23,237 nt of DNA, from positions 1 to 23,237 of the forward strand of contig JAUZPI010000070.1 of assembly GCA_030706015.1 (NCBI GenBank). The letters are read 5' to 3'. The stretch is from Bacillota bacterium. Its GTDB lineage: Bacteria; Bacillota; Clostridia; Clostridiales; Clostridiaceae. The notes under the pieces were generated by a model, which searched no databases, was not told the origin of the DNA, and was given only the letters and a program-made list of their open reading frames with translations. Made by a program: the position numbers and the translations under genes. Of the stretch, positions 7,654 to 15,394 are shown one piece after another; the first letter of the stretch is position 1, and each line of letters starts with the position of its first letter.

Positions 7654-8332
7654 TTATATCATCTCCCCTATCCTCAATTATTTTTCCGTCCATTATTCTC
7701 ACTATTCTTTTAGCCTGTTCTGCTATTCCCATGTCATGAGTAATCAGTATTATTGTATTTCCGTTCTTGTGAAGATTTTGTAATATGCTCATTACCTCTT
7801 TACCTGTTTTGCTATCTAGGGCTCCTGTTGGTTCATCCGCTAATATTACAGGAGGATCTGCTACAAGAGCTCTTGCAATAGCAACTCTTTGCTGCTGACC
7901 ACCAGACAGCTCTGAGGGTTTACTATTAATCCTATCCTCTAGACCAACCTTTTTTAGTGCTTCAATGGCTTTTTTTCTTCTTTCTTCAGTACTAACCCCT
8001 AGATAAATAAGCGGTAATTCCACATTGTCCAGTACATTTAAATTAGAAAGAAGATTATATCTTTGAAATATAAAACCTATTTTTTGATTTCGTATTTCTG
8101 CTAATTGATCGTCACTTCTGTCTCCAATTTCTATACCATCAAGATAGTATTCACCCTCAGTAGGTACATCTAAGCATCCTAACATATTCATTAATGTTGA
8201 TTTTCCAGAACCAGAAGGGCCAACTATAGCAACAAATTCTTTTTCCTTAATAGATAAGGATACATGATCTAATGCATATAGCTTATTTCCACCCATTTCA
8301 TATACCTTAGACATATTTTTTATTTCAATCAT
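7631..8332 (-). CDS. MacB/LolD-type ABC ATPase
   Basis: A 233-residue ATP-binding subunit. Walker A GPSGSGKST, Q-loop FIFQRYNLL, signature LSGGQQQR, Walker B VILADEPTGALD and switch TH are all present. The run FQRYNLLSNLNVLDNVELPL and ADEPTGALDSKTG are typical of the MacB/LolD/FtsE group that pairs with FtsX-type permeases. GAGGTG precedes the ATG. It lies between the membrane-fusion protein gene (32 bases upstream) and the permease gene (overlapping), so the three form one pump. Confidence 0.95.
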   Translation of the reverse strand: MIEIKNMSKVYEMGGNKLYALDHVSLSIKEKEFVAIVGPSGSGKSTLMNMLGCLDVPTEGEYYLDGIEIGDRSDDQLAEIRNQKIGFIFQRYNLLSNLNVLDNVELPLIYLGVSTEERRKKAIEALKKVGLEDRINSKPSELSGGQQQRVAIARALVADPPVILADEPTGALDSKTGKEVMSILQNLHKNGNTIILITHDMGIAEQAKRIVRIMDGKIIEDRGDDISEVSAAN

Positions 8333-8364
8333 AGCTTCACCTCATTTCTATTATATTGCTAGCA

Positions 8365-9663
8365 TTAGTTTCCTGAACGACCTGAACCTGAACCACCGCT
8401 TCTGCCGCCGCTGCCCATACCGCCGCCGAAGCCGCCCATGCCGCCGCCAAAGCCGCTGCTTCCAAATCCGCTTCTATTTGAGTTTGATGAATTTTGACTG
8501 CTTGTTTGAGGCAATGCAATCATTACTTTGTCTCCCTCTTTAAGTCCTCCTGTTATTTCTACATAAGTATCATTAGTAAGACCTGTTTGAACTTCTTTTA
8601 ATGTAAAATCACGTTGTTGATTTTGTCCATTGCTGCTTCTGCTGCCACTCCAGCCTTGGCTATTACCATTTCCACTCCAGCCTTGACCATTTCCATTTCC
8701 ACCGTAACCTTGTCCATTTTGACTTCTTCTTTGTGAGTTACCTTGTCCCTGTGTATTACCACTTGATTGTGTTGATGTACTAGCACCTGTTGGTACCATT
8801 ACGTATTTCTTTCCATTTCTGCTTACAAGCGCCTCTATAGGAATAACTAAAGCATCCTGTTTGTCATTAACATCTATATTTACATTTGCATTCATACCAA
8901 GTTTAATTCCTGATGGGTTGTTGATTGAAACATAAACATCATAAGTTGTTACATTGTTTGTTGTCTTCCCTGTATCTGAAATTTTTACTACCGAACCGTC
9001 AAATTTTTGATCTGGAAGTGCATCAAAGCTGATATTTACTTTTTGTCCTGTCTTTACCTTTGCTATATCTAATTCATCCACAGAAACATCTATTTGCAGC
9101 TGTGACATATCAACTACTGTAGCAATTGCCTTACCTGTTTGTACAGAATCACCTGTTACATTATTCATTGCAATAATAGTTCCATCTATAGGACTATATA
9201 TATTACATTTTTCAAGTTGGGCTTCTGCTGAATTTAAATCATCCTGAGTCTGTTGTATTGTTAACTGCTGCTGTGCTAAACCTGTAGTGTCATCAGCCTT
9301 AATTTTTGATAAGGCTAAATTTTGCTGCTGCAAAGTTATTTGATCCTTATTTATTTGTGATTGTAAACTATCATTTTGTATTTTAGCTATAAGATCTCCC
9401 TTTTTAACTGTATCCCCTAGTTTATGATACACTGTTACAGTTCCGCTATTAGTAGGTAAAATGTCTTGCTGTGTTGGTGACAACACAGAACCTGTAGCTG
9501 GTACCGCCACACTTAAATTAGTTTTAGATGCGATAACATTTCTATATCTTACTGTTTGAGTTACATTTGATGTAGCATGTACTCTGTACGCATAATAACC
9601 ACCACTGCCGATTGCTGCAATTACAAGAACAACTATTAAATTCTTTATCCATTTTCTCTTCAT
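8365..9663 (-). CDS. MacA/HlyD-family membrane-fusion subunit
   Basis: A 432-residue efflux periplasmic adaptor of the RND/MacA type. It has an N-terminal transmembrane anchor (about residues 6-25), a biotinyl-lipoyl-like domain with GTVTVYHKLGDTVKKGDLIAKI, a short coiled-coil hairpin (about 100-150, QINKDQITLQQQNLALSKI onward), and beta-barrel segments with YSPIDGTII and VDELDIAKVKTGQ. Two oddities stand out: a Gly/Asn/Ser/Gln-rich insert (about 294-351) carrying repeated NGQGW/NSQGW units, and a 30-residue Gly-rich tail. I start at the ATG at 9663 because GGGGGAG lies eight bases before it; an in-frame ATG nine codons upstream has no site. A sigma-54 promoter lies about 37 bases upstream of the transcript's start codon. 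Confidence 0.92.
   Translation of the reverse strand: MKRKWIKNLIVVLVIAAIGSGGYYAYRVHATSNVTQTVRYRNVIASKTNLSVAVPATGSVLSPTQQDILPTNSGTVTVYHKLGDTVKKGDLIAKIQNDSLQSQINKDQITLQQQNLALSKIKADDTTGLAQQQLTIQQTQDDLNSAEAQLEKCNIYSPIDGTIIAMNNVTGDSVQTGKAIATVVDMSQLQIDVSVDELDIAKVKTGQKVNISFDALPDQKFDGSVVKISDTGKTTNNVTTYDVYVSINNPSGIKLGMNANVNIDVNDKQDALVIPIEALVSRNGKKYVMVPTGASTSTQSSGNTQGQGNSQRRSQNGQGYGGNGNGQGWSGNGNSQGWSGSRSSNGQNQQRDFTLKEVQTGLTNDTYVEITGGLKEGDKVMIALPQTSSQNSSNSNRSGFGSSGFGGGMGGFGGGMGSGGRSGGSGSGRSGN
8384..8470 (-). repeat. GC-rich glycine repeat encoding the adaptor's tail
   Basis: This stretch encodes repeated FGGGMGG/FGSSGFGGG units using GGC and GGT codons. Read on the plus strand it is full of CCGCCG and GCCGCC, so it is much richer in G+C than anything else in this AT-rich window. 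The short repeats are likely to slip, so the tail length may vary between strains. Confidence 0.75.
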
Positions 9664-9710
9664 ATTTAATTCTCCCCCTGTATTTTTCATTACATATTCA
9701 TAAATATATA

Positions 9711-9727
9711 AGCAAGTTTCATGCCAA
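9711..9727 (-). promoter_or_regulatory. Sigma-54 promoter of the MacAB-type export operon
   Basis: The minus strand reads TTGGCATGAAACTTGCT: TGGCA with GG at -24 (9724-9725) and TTGCT with GC at -12 (9712-9713), ten bases between GG and GC as the RpoN consensus requires. Transcription would start near 9700, giving a 37-base leader to the ATG at 9663. The adjacent NtrC-type activator gene with an intact GAFTGA motif makes this call strong. Confidence 0.88.
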
Positions 9728-9783
9728 AGTTACTTAAATGAAAAAAAGTACATATCAAAAGCTTTGTATTCAGGCTTTCATAG

Positions 9784-9807
9784 AATTTATCTGTATACTG
9801 ATAAATT
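9784..9807. promoter_or_regulatory. 24-bp palindrome, candidate enhancer site for the NtrC-type activator
   Basis: AATTTATC (9784-9791) mirrors GATAAATT (9800-9807) exactly, around a centre GTATAC (9793-9798) that is itself palindromic; only the T/T pair at 9792/9799 breaks symmetry. Its centre is about 95 bases upstream of the predicted sigma-54 start, the usual distance for an enhancer-binding protein. Binding by the neighbouring activator is inferred. Confidence 0.65.
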
Positions 9808-9820
9808 TTATAAAAAATAA

Positions 9821-9865
9821 AAATAGCATGAAAATAGACAATCGCTGTCTGTTTTCATACTATTT
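9821..9865 (-). terminator. Terminator of the kinase/activator operon
   Basis: Arms AAATAG, ATGAAAA and AGACA (9821-9840) pair with TGTCT, TTTTCAT and CTATTT (9846-9865) with one T/G wobble, one C/A mismatch and a five-base loop. Leftward the stem runs into a T-rich tract (TTTTTATTTTTTAT). The hairpin covers the activator's own stop codon at 9860-9862 and isolates it from the sigma-54 promoter downstream. Confidence 0.8.
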
Positions 9866-11209
9866 AATATCGTATTTCTGCATCCTATATATTAAAGCTG
9901 AACGTGTTATGCTTAACAGCTCTGCCGCTCTTGTTTGGTTTCCTTTGCTGAGCTGAAGTGCCTTCATAATTAGTTCTTTCTCAACCTCTTCAAGATTTAT
10001 ACCATTCTCAGGGAAATTCACAATACTGCTAGTTTCTTCTTTTCTGTCATCAATTAACTCTTTAGGTAAACTGCTCTCATCTATGTATTCATGTCGGCTT
10101 AGTAATACAATTCTTTCAATTACATTTTGCAGTTCTCTTATATTACCTGGCCATTTATACTTTAACATGAGCTCCATTGCTCCATTTGTTACTCCCTTTA
10201 TCCTTCCTTTAGTGTCATATTTCTTTATAAACTCTTCCACCAACAAAGGAATATCCTCTTTCCTATCTCTAAGACTTGGGAGTTCAATAGGCACAACATT
10301 TAACCTATAATATAAATCTTCTCTAAAACTACCTTCTTGTATACTTTTTAATAAGTCTCTATTAGTAGCAGCAATAATTCTTACATCTATACTTATATTA
10401 GTGCTGCCTCCAACCCTCTGCAATTCTCTCTCCTGCAGAACTCTTAGTAGTTTCACTTGCATAGCTAGACTCATTTCCCCAATTTCATCTAAAAATATAG
10501 TTCCACCATTAGCTAGTTCAAATCTGCCTAATTTTCTTTGCACAGCACCAGTAAAAGCTCCTTTTTCATGACCAAAAAGCTCACTTTCAAGCAAATTTTC
10601 TGGTATAGCACCACAGTTTACTGCAACAAAAGGACCATTTGCTCTATCACTAATTTTGTGAATACTTCTGCCTATTACTTCCTTGCCAGTTCCACTTTCT
10701 CCAGTTATAAGCACAGTAGCTGTAGTAGCTGCTATTTGATTAACAATATCATATACTTCATTCATCCTGATATTGTTACTTTTAAAATTCACCTCTTCAG
10801 TACCCAATTTTACTTGAGTTCTTAGGTAATTCACCTCACCCTTAAGTTTTGTTAGTTCTAGTGCTCTCTGGGCTTGAAGCAGCATTTCATCAATATCAAA
10901 AGGTTTAGTTATATAATCAAATGCCCCTCTTTTCATACTTTCGATAGCTGTATCTATACTACCATGAGCGGTTATTATTATAACAGGCAAATCTTGTTGA
11001 ATAACCTTCACCTTCTCCAGGACATCCATACCATCTATATCTGGCAGTCTCAGATCAAGAAAAACCAGGTCATAGCTCTCTTTTTCTATTTTTTCTATCC
11101 CCTCTTTTCCAGCAACTACGGAATATACGTGGTGACCAGTATTGGCAAAAGCCTTATCTATTATCCAACCCATATATGCCTCATCATCTATAACCAAAAT
11201 TTTACTCAA
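9860..11209 (-). CDS. NtrC-family sigma-54 response regulator
   Basis: A 449-residue enhancer-binding activator. The receiver domain (1-120) has acidic D8/D9, phosphoacceptor D52 (LDLRLPD), T80 and K102. The AAA+ domain has Walker A GESGTGKE (170-177), the sigma-54 contact loop GAFTGA (207-212), Walker B GGTIFLDE (225-232) and the arginine-rich FREDLYYRL. A Fis-type helix-turn-helix ends the protein (NQTRAAELLSITRSALIYRM). I place the start at the TTG at 11209, since GAGGTGA lies six bases before it and overlaps the GTG at 11218 that would be the longer start. It follows the kinase gene by about 23 bases. Likely target: the exporter operon directly downstream. Confidence 0.95.
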   Translation of the reverse strand: MSKILVIDDEAYMGWIIDKAFANTGHHVYSVVAGKEGIEKIEKESYDLVFLDLRLPDIDGMDVLEKVKVIQQDLPVIIITAHGSIDTAIESMKRGAFDYITKPFDIDEMLLQAQRALELTKLKGEVNYLRTQVKLGTEEVNFKSNNIRMNEVYDIVNQIAATTATVLITGESGTGKEVIGRSIHKISDRANGPFVAVNCGAIPENLLESELFGHEKGAFTGAVQRKLGRFELANGGTIFLDEIGEMSLAMQVKLLRVLQERELQRVGGSTNISIDVRIIAATNRDLLKSIQEGSFREDLYYRLNVVPIELPSLRDRKEDIPLLVEEFIKKYDTKGRIKGVTNGAMELMLKYKWPGNIRELQNVIERIVLLSRHEYIDESSLPKELIDDRKEETSSIVNFPENGINLEEVEKELIMKALQLSKGNQTRAAELLSITRSALIYRMQKYDIK

Positions 11210-11232
11210 CAATCTCACCTCTAATTACAACA

Positions 11233-12711
11233 TTAAAAAACAGGCAAAAATATACTAAAGATTGATCCCTCATTTTTCTTGCTGGCAACCTCAATTCTAC
11301 CACCATGCAATTCAATTATTCCATTACTAATACTGAGCCCTAATCCAGTTCCTTTAGGTTTTGTAGTATAATATGGATTGAAAATATTCTTCAATTCATT
11401 TTCATCCATACCTGTGCCTGTATCCTTAAAGGAAATTTTTATACACTTATCAACCTTTTCTGAAATTATCTTAAGCTCTCCACCGTTACCCATTGCTTCA
11501 CAAGCATTAATAATAATATTTACAAATACCTGTTTAATTTTATCTGCATCAATATTAATCTGCGGCAGCTTTTCATCCAGCTTCATCTTAAGTTCTATAT
11601 GTTTATCTTGAATATATTTATTGGTAAAGAATAATACGCTCTTAACTAAGTCATTTATATTTACATAAGTAAGAACTTGTTTTGATGGTCTTGCATAATC
11701 CAACAATTCCTGGATTACCTTATTCTCTCTATCTGATTGTTCTATAACCACATTTATATATTCCTCTAATCCTTCAATGTTTTTAAACTGTTTTTCCATA
11801 AGCTGAACTGTTCCTCTTATTATTCCCAAAGGATTCCTTATTTCATGCGCCACCCCTGAAATCAAATGTCCTAATGAAGCCAATTTTTCTGCTCTTACTA
11901 GCTGTTCCTCTAAATGCTTTCTCTTTTCAAGAGCTTCAGCCATATCATTTATTGAACCTGCAATTAGGCCAATCTCTCCTCCCATACTTCCTATCCTATA
12001 GGAAGCATCATTGGGCATTAGCTCTAATCCTTTTCTAATCTCGCTGATGTTTCGATTTACATTTTTTAATATTAACAGCATTATAATCAGCCCAAGAGAT
12101 ACACTAAGCAGAGTTATTAAAAGTATATACCTTCTTATAATTATATTAATGAATAAATCCGAAGGCATCATCGTATCTGACCAAACTATTACTAATATTC
12201 TATCGTCCTTAATTACAGGATGTATATATCTTATAAGTTGGCCGTCAGAATACTTTATACTTTCACTCTTGTCGGTTTTACTCTCGATAGTTTCCTGTAT
12301 GCCGCTTTGCAAATCTTCATTTATCTGATCCTTTGTGGTATTCCCTTCTACAACTACTTTAGGTCTATTAAGCCTGCCATAAACGTAATTCTTATCATCC
12401 ATAGGAATATAAAACCCAATTCTTATTCCTCTAAGGGCATTTGCCAAAGGCACCACCTTATTTTGTATCTCATTTTGTATATAGCTGCCATCATCACTAT
12501 TAATCTGTTTCCCTTGATCTTCTAAAATACTTTTTGAAACGCTGTCTGTAATACTTTTTAATCTATTCAACTGCTCATTTCCGTAAACTCGTTCTGAATT
12601 ATTAGGCACCACCACATTATAAATTAATATGGCGGCTGGGAAAAATAATATTATGACAAGTATACATGTAATTTGAAATTTTAAACTTTTATTAAAAAAT
12701 CCTTTTATCAT
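11233..12711 (-). CDS. Membrane sensor histidine kinase
   Basis: A 492-residue sensor kinase that should phosphorylate the adjacent activator. It has a first transmembrane helix (about residues 13-33), an extracytoplasmic sensor region of about 150 residues (35-185) with no family I recognise beyond a general single-Cache/PAS-like pattern, a second helix (about 190-215), a HAMP linker, the H-box HEIRNPLG with phosphorylated H279, then N-box NIIINACEAM, G1 DTGTGMDE and G2 GTGLGLSIS in the ATPase domain. The layout fits NtrB/ZraS/AtoS-type partners of NtrC activators. AGGAG precedes the ATG and lies inside a ten-base palindrome, TCCTATAGGA. The gene starts 79 bases after the LacI-type regulator with no terminator between. 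Confidence 0.95.
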   Translation of the reverse strand: MIKGFFNKSLKFQITCILVIILFFPAAILIYNVVVPNNSERVYGNEQLNRLKSITDSVSKSILEDQGKQINSDDGSYIQNEIQNKVVPLANALRGIRIGFYIPMDDKNYVYGRLNRPKVVVEGNTTKDQINEDLQSGIQETIESKTDKSESIKYSDGQLIRYIHPVIKDDRILVIVWSDTMMPSDLFINIIIRRYILLITLLSVSLGLIIMLLILKNVNRNISEIRKGLELMPNDASYRIGSMGGEIGLIAGSINDMAEALEKRKHLEEQLVRAEKLASLGHLISGVAHEIRNPLGIIRGTVQLMEKQFKNIEGLEEYINVVIEQSDRENKVIQELLDYARPSKQVLTYVNINDLVKSVLFFTNKYIQDKHIELKMKLDEKLPQINIDADKIKQVFVNIIINACEAMGNGGELKIISEKVDKCIKISFKDTGTGMDENELKNIFNPYYTTKPKGTGLGLSISNGIIELHGGRIEVASKKNEGSIFSIFLPVF

Positions 12712-12790
12712 GATTGTATCTCCTATAGGATATCCTTTTTCTCTAAATTTCTAACAAACACCAATTTCATACAGATCCCCACCCTGCATA

Positions 12791-13699
12791 TTATTCCGCT
12801 TTTATGTATGTATATTTATTATCATGATAATTCTTGTCAATATAGTCCAATATAATCTCCGCAGCTATTTCTGCTTTCTTGCAATTATCAAGAATTACTG
12901 TTTTCACGCCATCCGGTAAAAGATAAGCACAACCGCATGTACATATTACTGCCAGGTCTGATGGTTCAATATACTTGCATGCCATTATAGCAAGAAACTC
13001 ATTTATAATTACAAGTTTTTTATTCTTCCTATTCTTAATAAAGTTCTCTAGCTCATTAGAAGATTGAACTATTAAAAGCTCATCTTCTCTACCCAAAGAG
13101 CTTTTCATGTCCATGGTAATATTTTTATCATTATATTTATCCGAAATAACAGATATGTCCTCTTCTTCAAAATACTCCTTAGCTAATTGAAGTGCTTCAG
13201 AAAAATCAGGTAAAATTTTATGGAATATTATATCCTCAATCCTGCTATCAATAATTATTATTGGAACAGTAAATTTATTAGATATCTTATAAAAAAAGCT
13301 TTTATCTACATCTATTACAAATACACCATCTAATTCTCTCTCTGCAATGATATCTGCATTGGGATTTCCTGTATCAATACCATATATTAAAATGTGGTAT
13401 CCCATTGCCGAAAGAATAACTTCTATCTCACTTATGAATTCAGTATATAAACATTTTTTCCATTCACCTTCATTGTCATAATCTCTAGAAATTAAAATTC
13501 CTATAAGGCCAGACTTTCTTTTTACAAGTGACCTGGCTGCCAGATTAGGAACATAATTTAATTCTTTTGCAATATTCATTATTCTTTGTCTTGTTTCCTC
13601 TGGAATCTTTTCCTTTATATTATTGTTAAGTACATATGAAACAGTAGCTACAGAAACTCCAGCCTCTTTTGCAATATCTTTCATTGTAACCTTATTCAT
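12791..13699 (-). CDS. LacI-family transcriptional regulator
   Basis: A 302-residue regulator. The N-terminus is a canonical LacI DNA-binding region: MKDIAKEAGVSVATVSYVLN helix-turn-helix, then the hinge-type NYVPNLAARSLVKRKSGLIG (48-67). The C-terminal domain keeps the periplasmic-binding-protein frame (IGILIS, ELDGVFVID, VPIIIIDSR) but is diverged and about 30 residues short of typical LacI proteins. It lacks the usual sugar-binding residues I would look for, and carries C241 and a CTCGC cluster (253-257). GGAGG lies close before the ATG, and the gene follows cbiO by 15 bases, so it is cotranscribed with cobalt transport and tetrapyrrole genes. Ligand and targets are unknown; autoregulation of this operon is a fair guess. 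Confidence 0.85.
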   Translation of the reverse strand: MNKVTMKDIAKEAGVSVATVSYVLNNNIKEKIPEETRQRIMNIAKELNYVPNLAARSLVKRKSGLIGILISRDYDNEGEWKKCLYTEFISEIEVILSAMGYHILIYGIDTGNPNADIIAERELDGVFVIDVDKSFFYKISNKFTVPIIIIDSRIEDIIFHKILPDFSEALQLAKEYFEEEDISVISDKYNDKNITMDMKSSLGREDELLIVQSSNELENFIKNRKNKKLVIINEFLAIMACKYIEPSDLAVICTCGCAYLLPDGVKTVILDNCKKAEIAAEIILDYIDKNYHDNKYTYIKAE

Positions 13700-13714
13700 A
13701 TTTCCTCCACTATG

Positions 13715-14449
13715 CTATTTAATATTATATTTTTCTAAGAATTCGTCATCCTGTATCACAGCGTCATAATTATCATCTCTTATAATTTTATGGTTATCTG
13801 CAAAAACAATTGCTCTATTGAAGACCCCATTAACATATTCAAAATCATGGGTAGAACATATTATTGTCTTTCCAGCTGCATTTAGCTTTATTAACAAGTC
13901 CCTTAAAAATCTTTTAGTTTTTGGATCCAACGCATTCATAGGTTCATCCAATACAAGTATATCTGGATTCATTGAAAGAACACAAGCAATAGCAACTCTT
14001 TTCTTTTCACCACCGCTCAAATTATAGGGTGCTCTATGTTTTAAATGTTCAATTTGCAGCAGCTTCAGGCAATCGTTAACCCTCCTATTAACTTCCACAT
14101 CATCCAGCCCCATTTGCATAGGTCCAAAGGCTATTTCTTCATAAACTAAAGGGCAAAATAGTTGTGCTTCTGAATTTTGAAAGACAAAGCCTATTTTTTT
14201 GTGAAATAGTTTTGAAAACTTACTGTCTCCCATCTTCTTTTCCGTTATTTCTTGTCCATTAAATAGGAATTTTCCCGATTGAGGAAATAATATTCCGTTA
14301 ATTATTTTCAAGAATGATGATTTGCCACTGCCATTGCAACCTATAAGGGCTACAGCTTCTCCTTTTTCAATCTTAACACTTATTCCATCTAAAGCTGTTG
14401 CATCCTTATATTTAAAAACAACATCCTGCAGTTCTAACATAGTAACCAT
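13715..14449 (-). CDS. cbiO: Cobalt ECF transporter ATPase CbiO
   Basis: A 244-residue ATPase of an energy-coupling-factor transporter. It has Walker A GCNGSGKSS (37-45), Q-loop VFQNSEAQLF with the CbiO/EcfA-type motif after it (PLVYEEIAFGP), signature LSGGEKKR (144-151), Walker B ILVLDEP and D-loop ALDPK. It would drive cobalt uptake with CbiM and CbiQ, whose genes lie just upstream. Two in-frame ATGs compete: the first is three bases from AAGGAG, the second (codon 4) is twelve away, so the start is uncertain by three codons. The 52-base gap before it is AT-rich and featureless. Confidence 0.93.
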   Translation of the reverse strand: MVTMLELQDVVFKYKDATALDGISVKIEKGEAVALIGCNGSGKSSFLKIINGILFPQSGKFLFNGQEITEKKMGDSKFSKLFHKKIGFVFQNSEAQLFCPLVYEEIAFGPMQMGLDDVEVNRRVNDCLKLLQIEHLKHRAPYNLSGGEKKRVAIACVLSMNPDILVLDEPMNALDPKTKRFLRDLLIKLNAAGKTIICSTHDFEYVNGVFNRAIVFADNHKIIRDDNYDAVIQDDEFLEKYNIK

Positions 14450-14501
14450 TTACTCCTTCTTATGTTTATTTATTATAACTATAGCATAATTTTATACTTA
14501 C

Positions 14502-15305
14502 CTACAATTTTAAATATATAATTCCTAAATATAATATTACAAATATTGCATATATCATACAATATGATATATCTCGTTTTGTAAATTTAAACTTATTATA
14601 AACCTCATACTCTCCTACAAAACCTCTGCATTCCATTGCTGAATACACTTCATTTCCCATCTCTTTTGATTTTAGAAATAGTGTTCCTATAAGCTGTGCT
14701 ATAGAGGTTTGTTTACGACGATTTCTCCCAACGGTTCTAAGCCTAAGAGCATACAGCATATCTAGCGAAAATTCTCCCAATAGGTAAATGTATCTTATAG
14801 TTATATCCATTACAAATATAAATATATCTGGTATAAATAAAAATTTTAATGCCTTTGTTATAATATGCCACTTGGTTGTGTATGCTAGGATATTTACTGA
14901 GGTAATAGTACCCATTACCTTCAAAACTATCATTACACTGTTGTTGAAATTACCTAAAATTATAGAAGGAAGAAGCATTATTAAAGTGAAAGTAGGTATT
15001 ATCATATTAAGTGTATATATTTTCTTTCTATCTTCACCATTAACCATGAAACACATAATATATAAGGCTGTCACAACTATTCCAACAAATATTACACTTT
15101 TAGCTGTTGAAATAAGTATTATTGTAAGTATTGTACATATAAATTTTACAAAAGGACTTATTAAATAAATGTATTTTACTCCAACATATTTATTTGCTCT
15201 TTTTATATTCGATAATAATTTTAAAAATGCTCCTATAGTTCTATCAATAAATGTGTCCTTGTCATTTTGTGGTATATAATCATCTTCTTTAAATAACCAA
15301 TCCAA
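14502..15305 (-). CDS. cbiQ: Cobalt ECF transporter transmembrane protein CbiQ
   Basis: The membrane scaffold subunit linking CbiM to CbiO, about 267 residues from this start. Hydrophobic segments at roughly 45-105 and 110-160 precede the coupling-helix motifs of the EcfT/CbiQ family: LRLRTVGRNRR and AMECRGF, the Ala-Arg-Gly type contacts with the ATPase in slightly altered form. The final membrane helix is near the C-terminus (YCMIYAIFVILYLGIIYL). The longest frame opens with an ATG at 15344 that lacks a ribosome-binding site and is flanked by a hairpin. The TTG at 15305 is preceded by AGGTG at nine bases, so I prefer it; the ATG remains possible. Confidence 0.88.
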   Translation of the reverse strand: MDWLFKEDDYIPQNDKDTFIDRTIGAFLKLLSNIKRANKYVGVKYIYLISPFVKFICTILTIILISTAKSVIFVGIVVTALYIMCFMVNGEDRKKIYTLNMIIPTFTLIMLLPSIILGNFNNSVMIVLKVMGTITSVNILAYTTKWHIITKALKFLFIPDIFIFVMDITIRYIYLLGEFSLDMLYALRLRTVGRNRRKQTSIAQLIGTLFLKSKEMGNEVYSAMECRGFVGEYEVYNKFKFTKRDISYCMIYAIFVILYLGIIYLKL

Positions 15306-15350
15306 GCTAAAATTCACCTTCTTCGCTAACCATTTTCCATCCATATAGCT

Positions 15351-15387
15351 ATTGCTTCAGGAAGCATGACACTTAACCTGAAGCAAT
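15351..15387 (-). other. Intergenic stem-loop between cbiM and cbiQ
   Basis: ATTGCTTCAGG (15351-15361) pairs perfectly over eleven bases with CCTGAAGCAAT (15377-15387), with a 15-base loop. Neither side is followed by a U-tract in the direction of transcription, so it is not a standard terminator. It may protect the cbiM transcript end after cleavage, or set the relative output of cbiM and cbiQ. Confidence 0.7.
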
Positions 15388-15394
15388 TACGATT

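Noticed and set aside
8337..8786. Two Ala/Val/Glu/Met-rich open frames overlapping the adaptor gene
   Set aside because: They are other-frame readings of the Gly-rich repeat DNA, with biased composition and no ribosome-binding sites.
11161..11167. A further DnaA box (TTATCCA...) in the activator gene
   Set aside because: It reads TTATCCAAC, not TTATCCACA, and lies inside a coding region.
12712..12790. Terminator or promoter between the LacI-type gene and the kinase gene
   Set aside because: Only a ten-base palindrome over the ribosome-binding site is present; no stem with a U-tract and no good hexamer pair.
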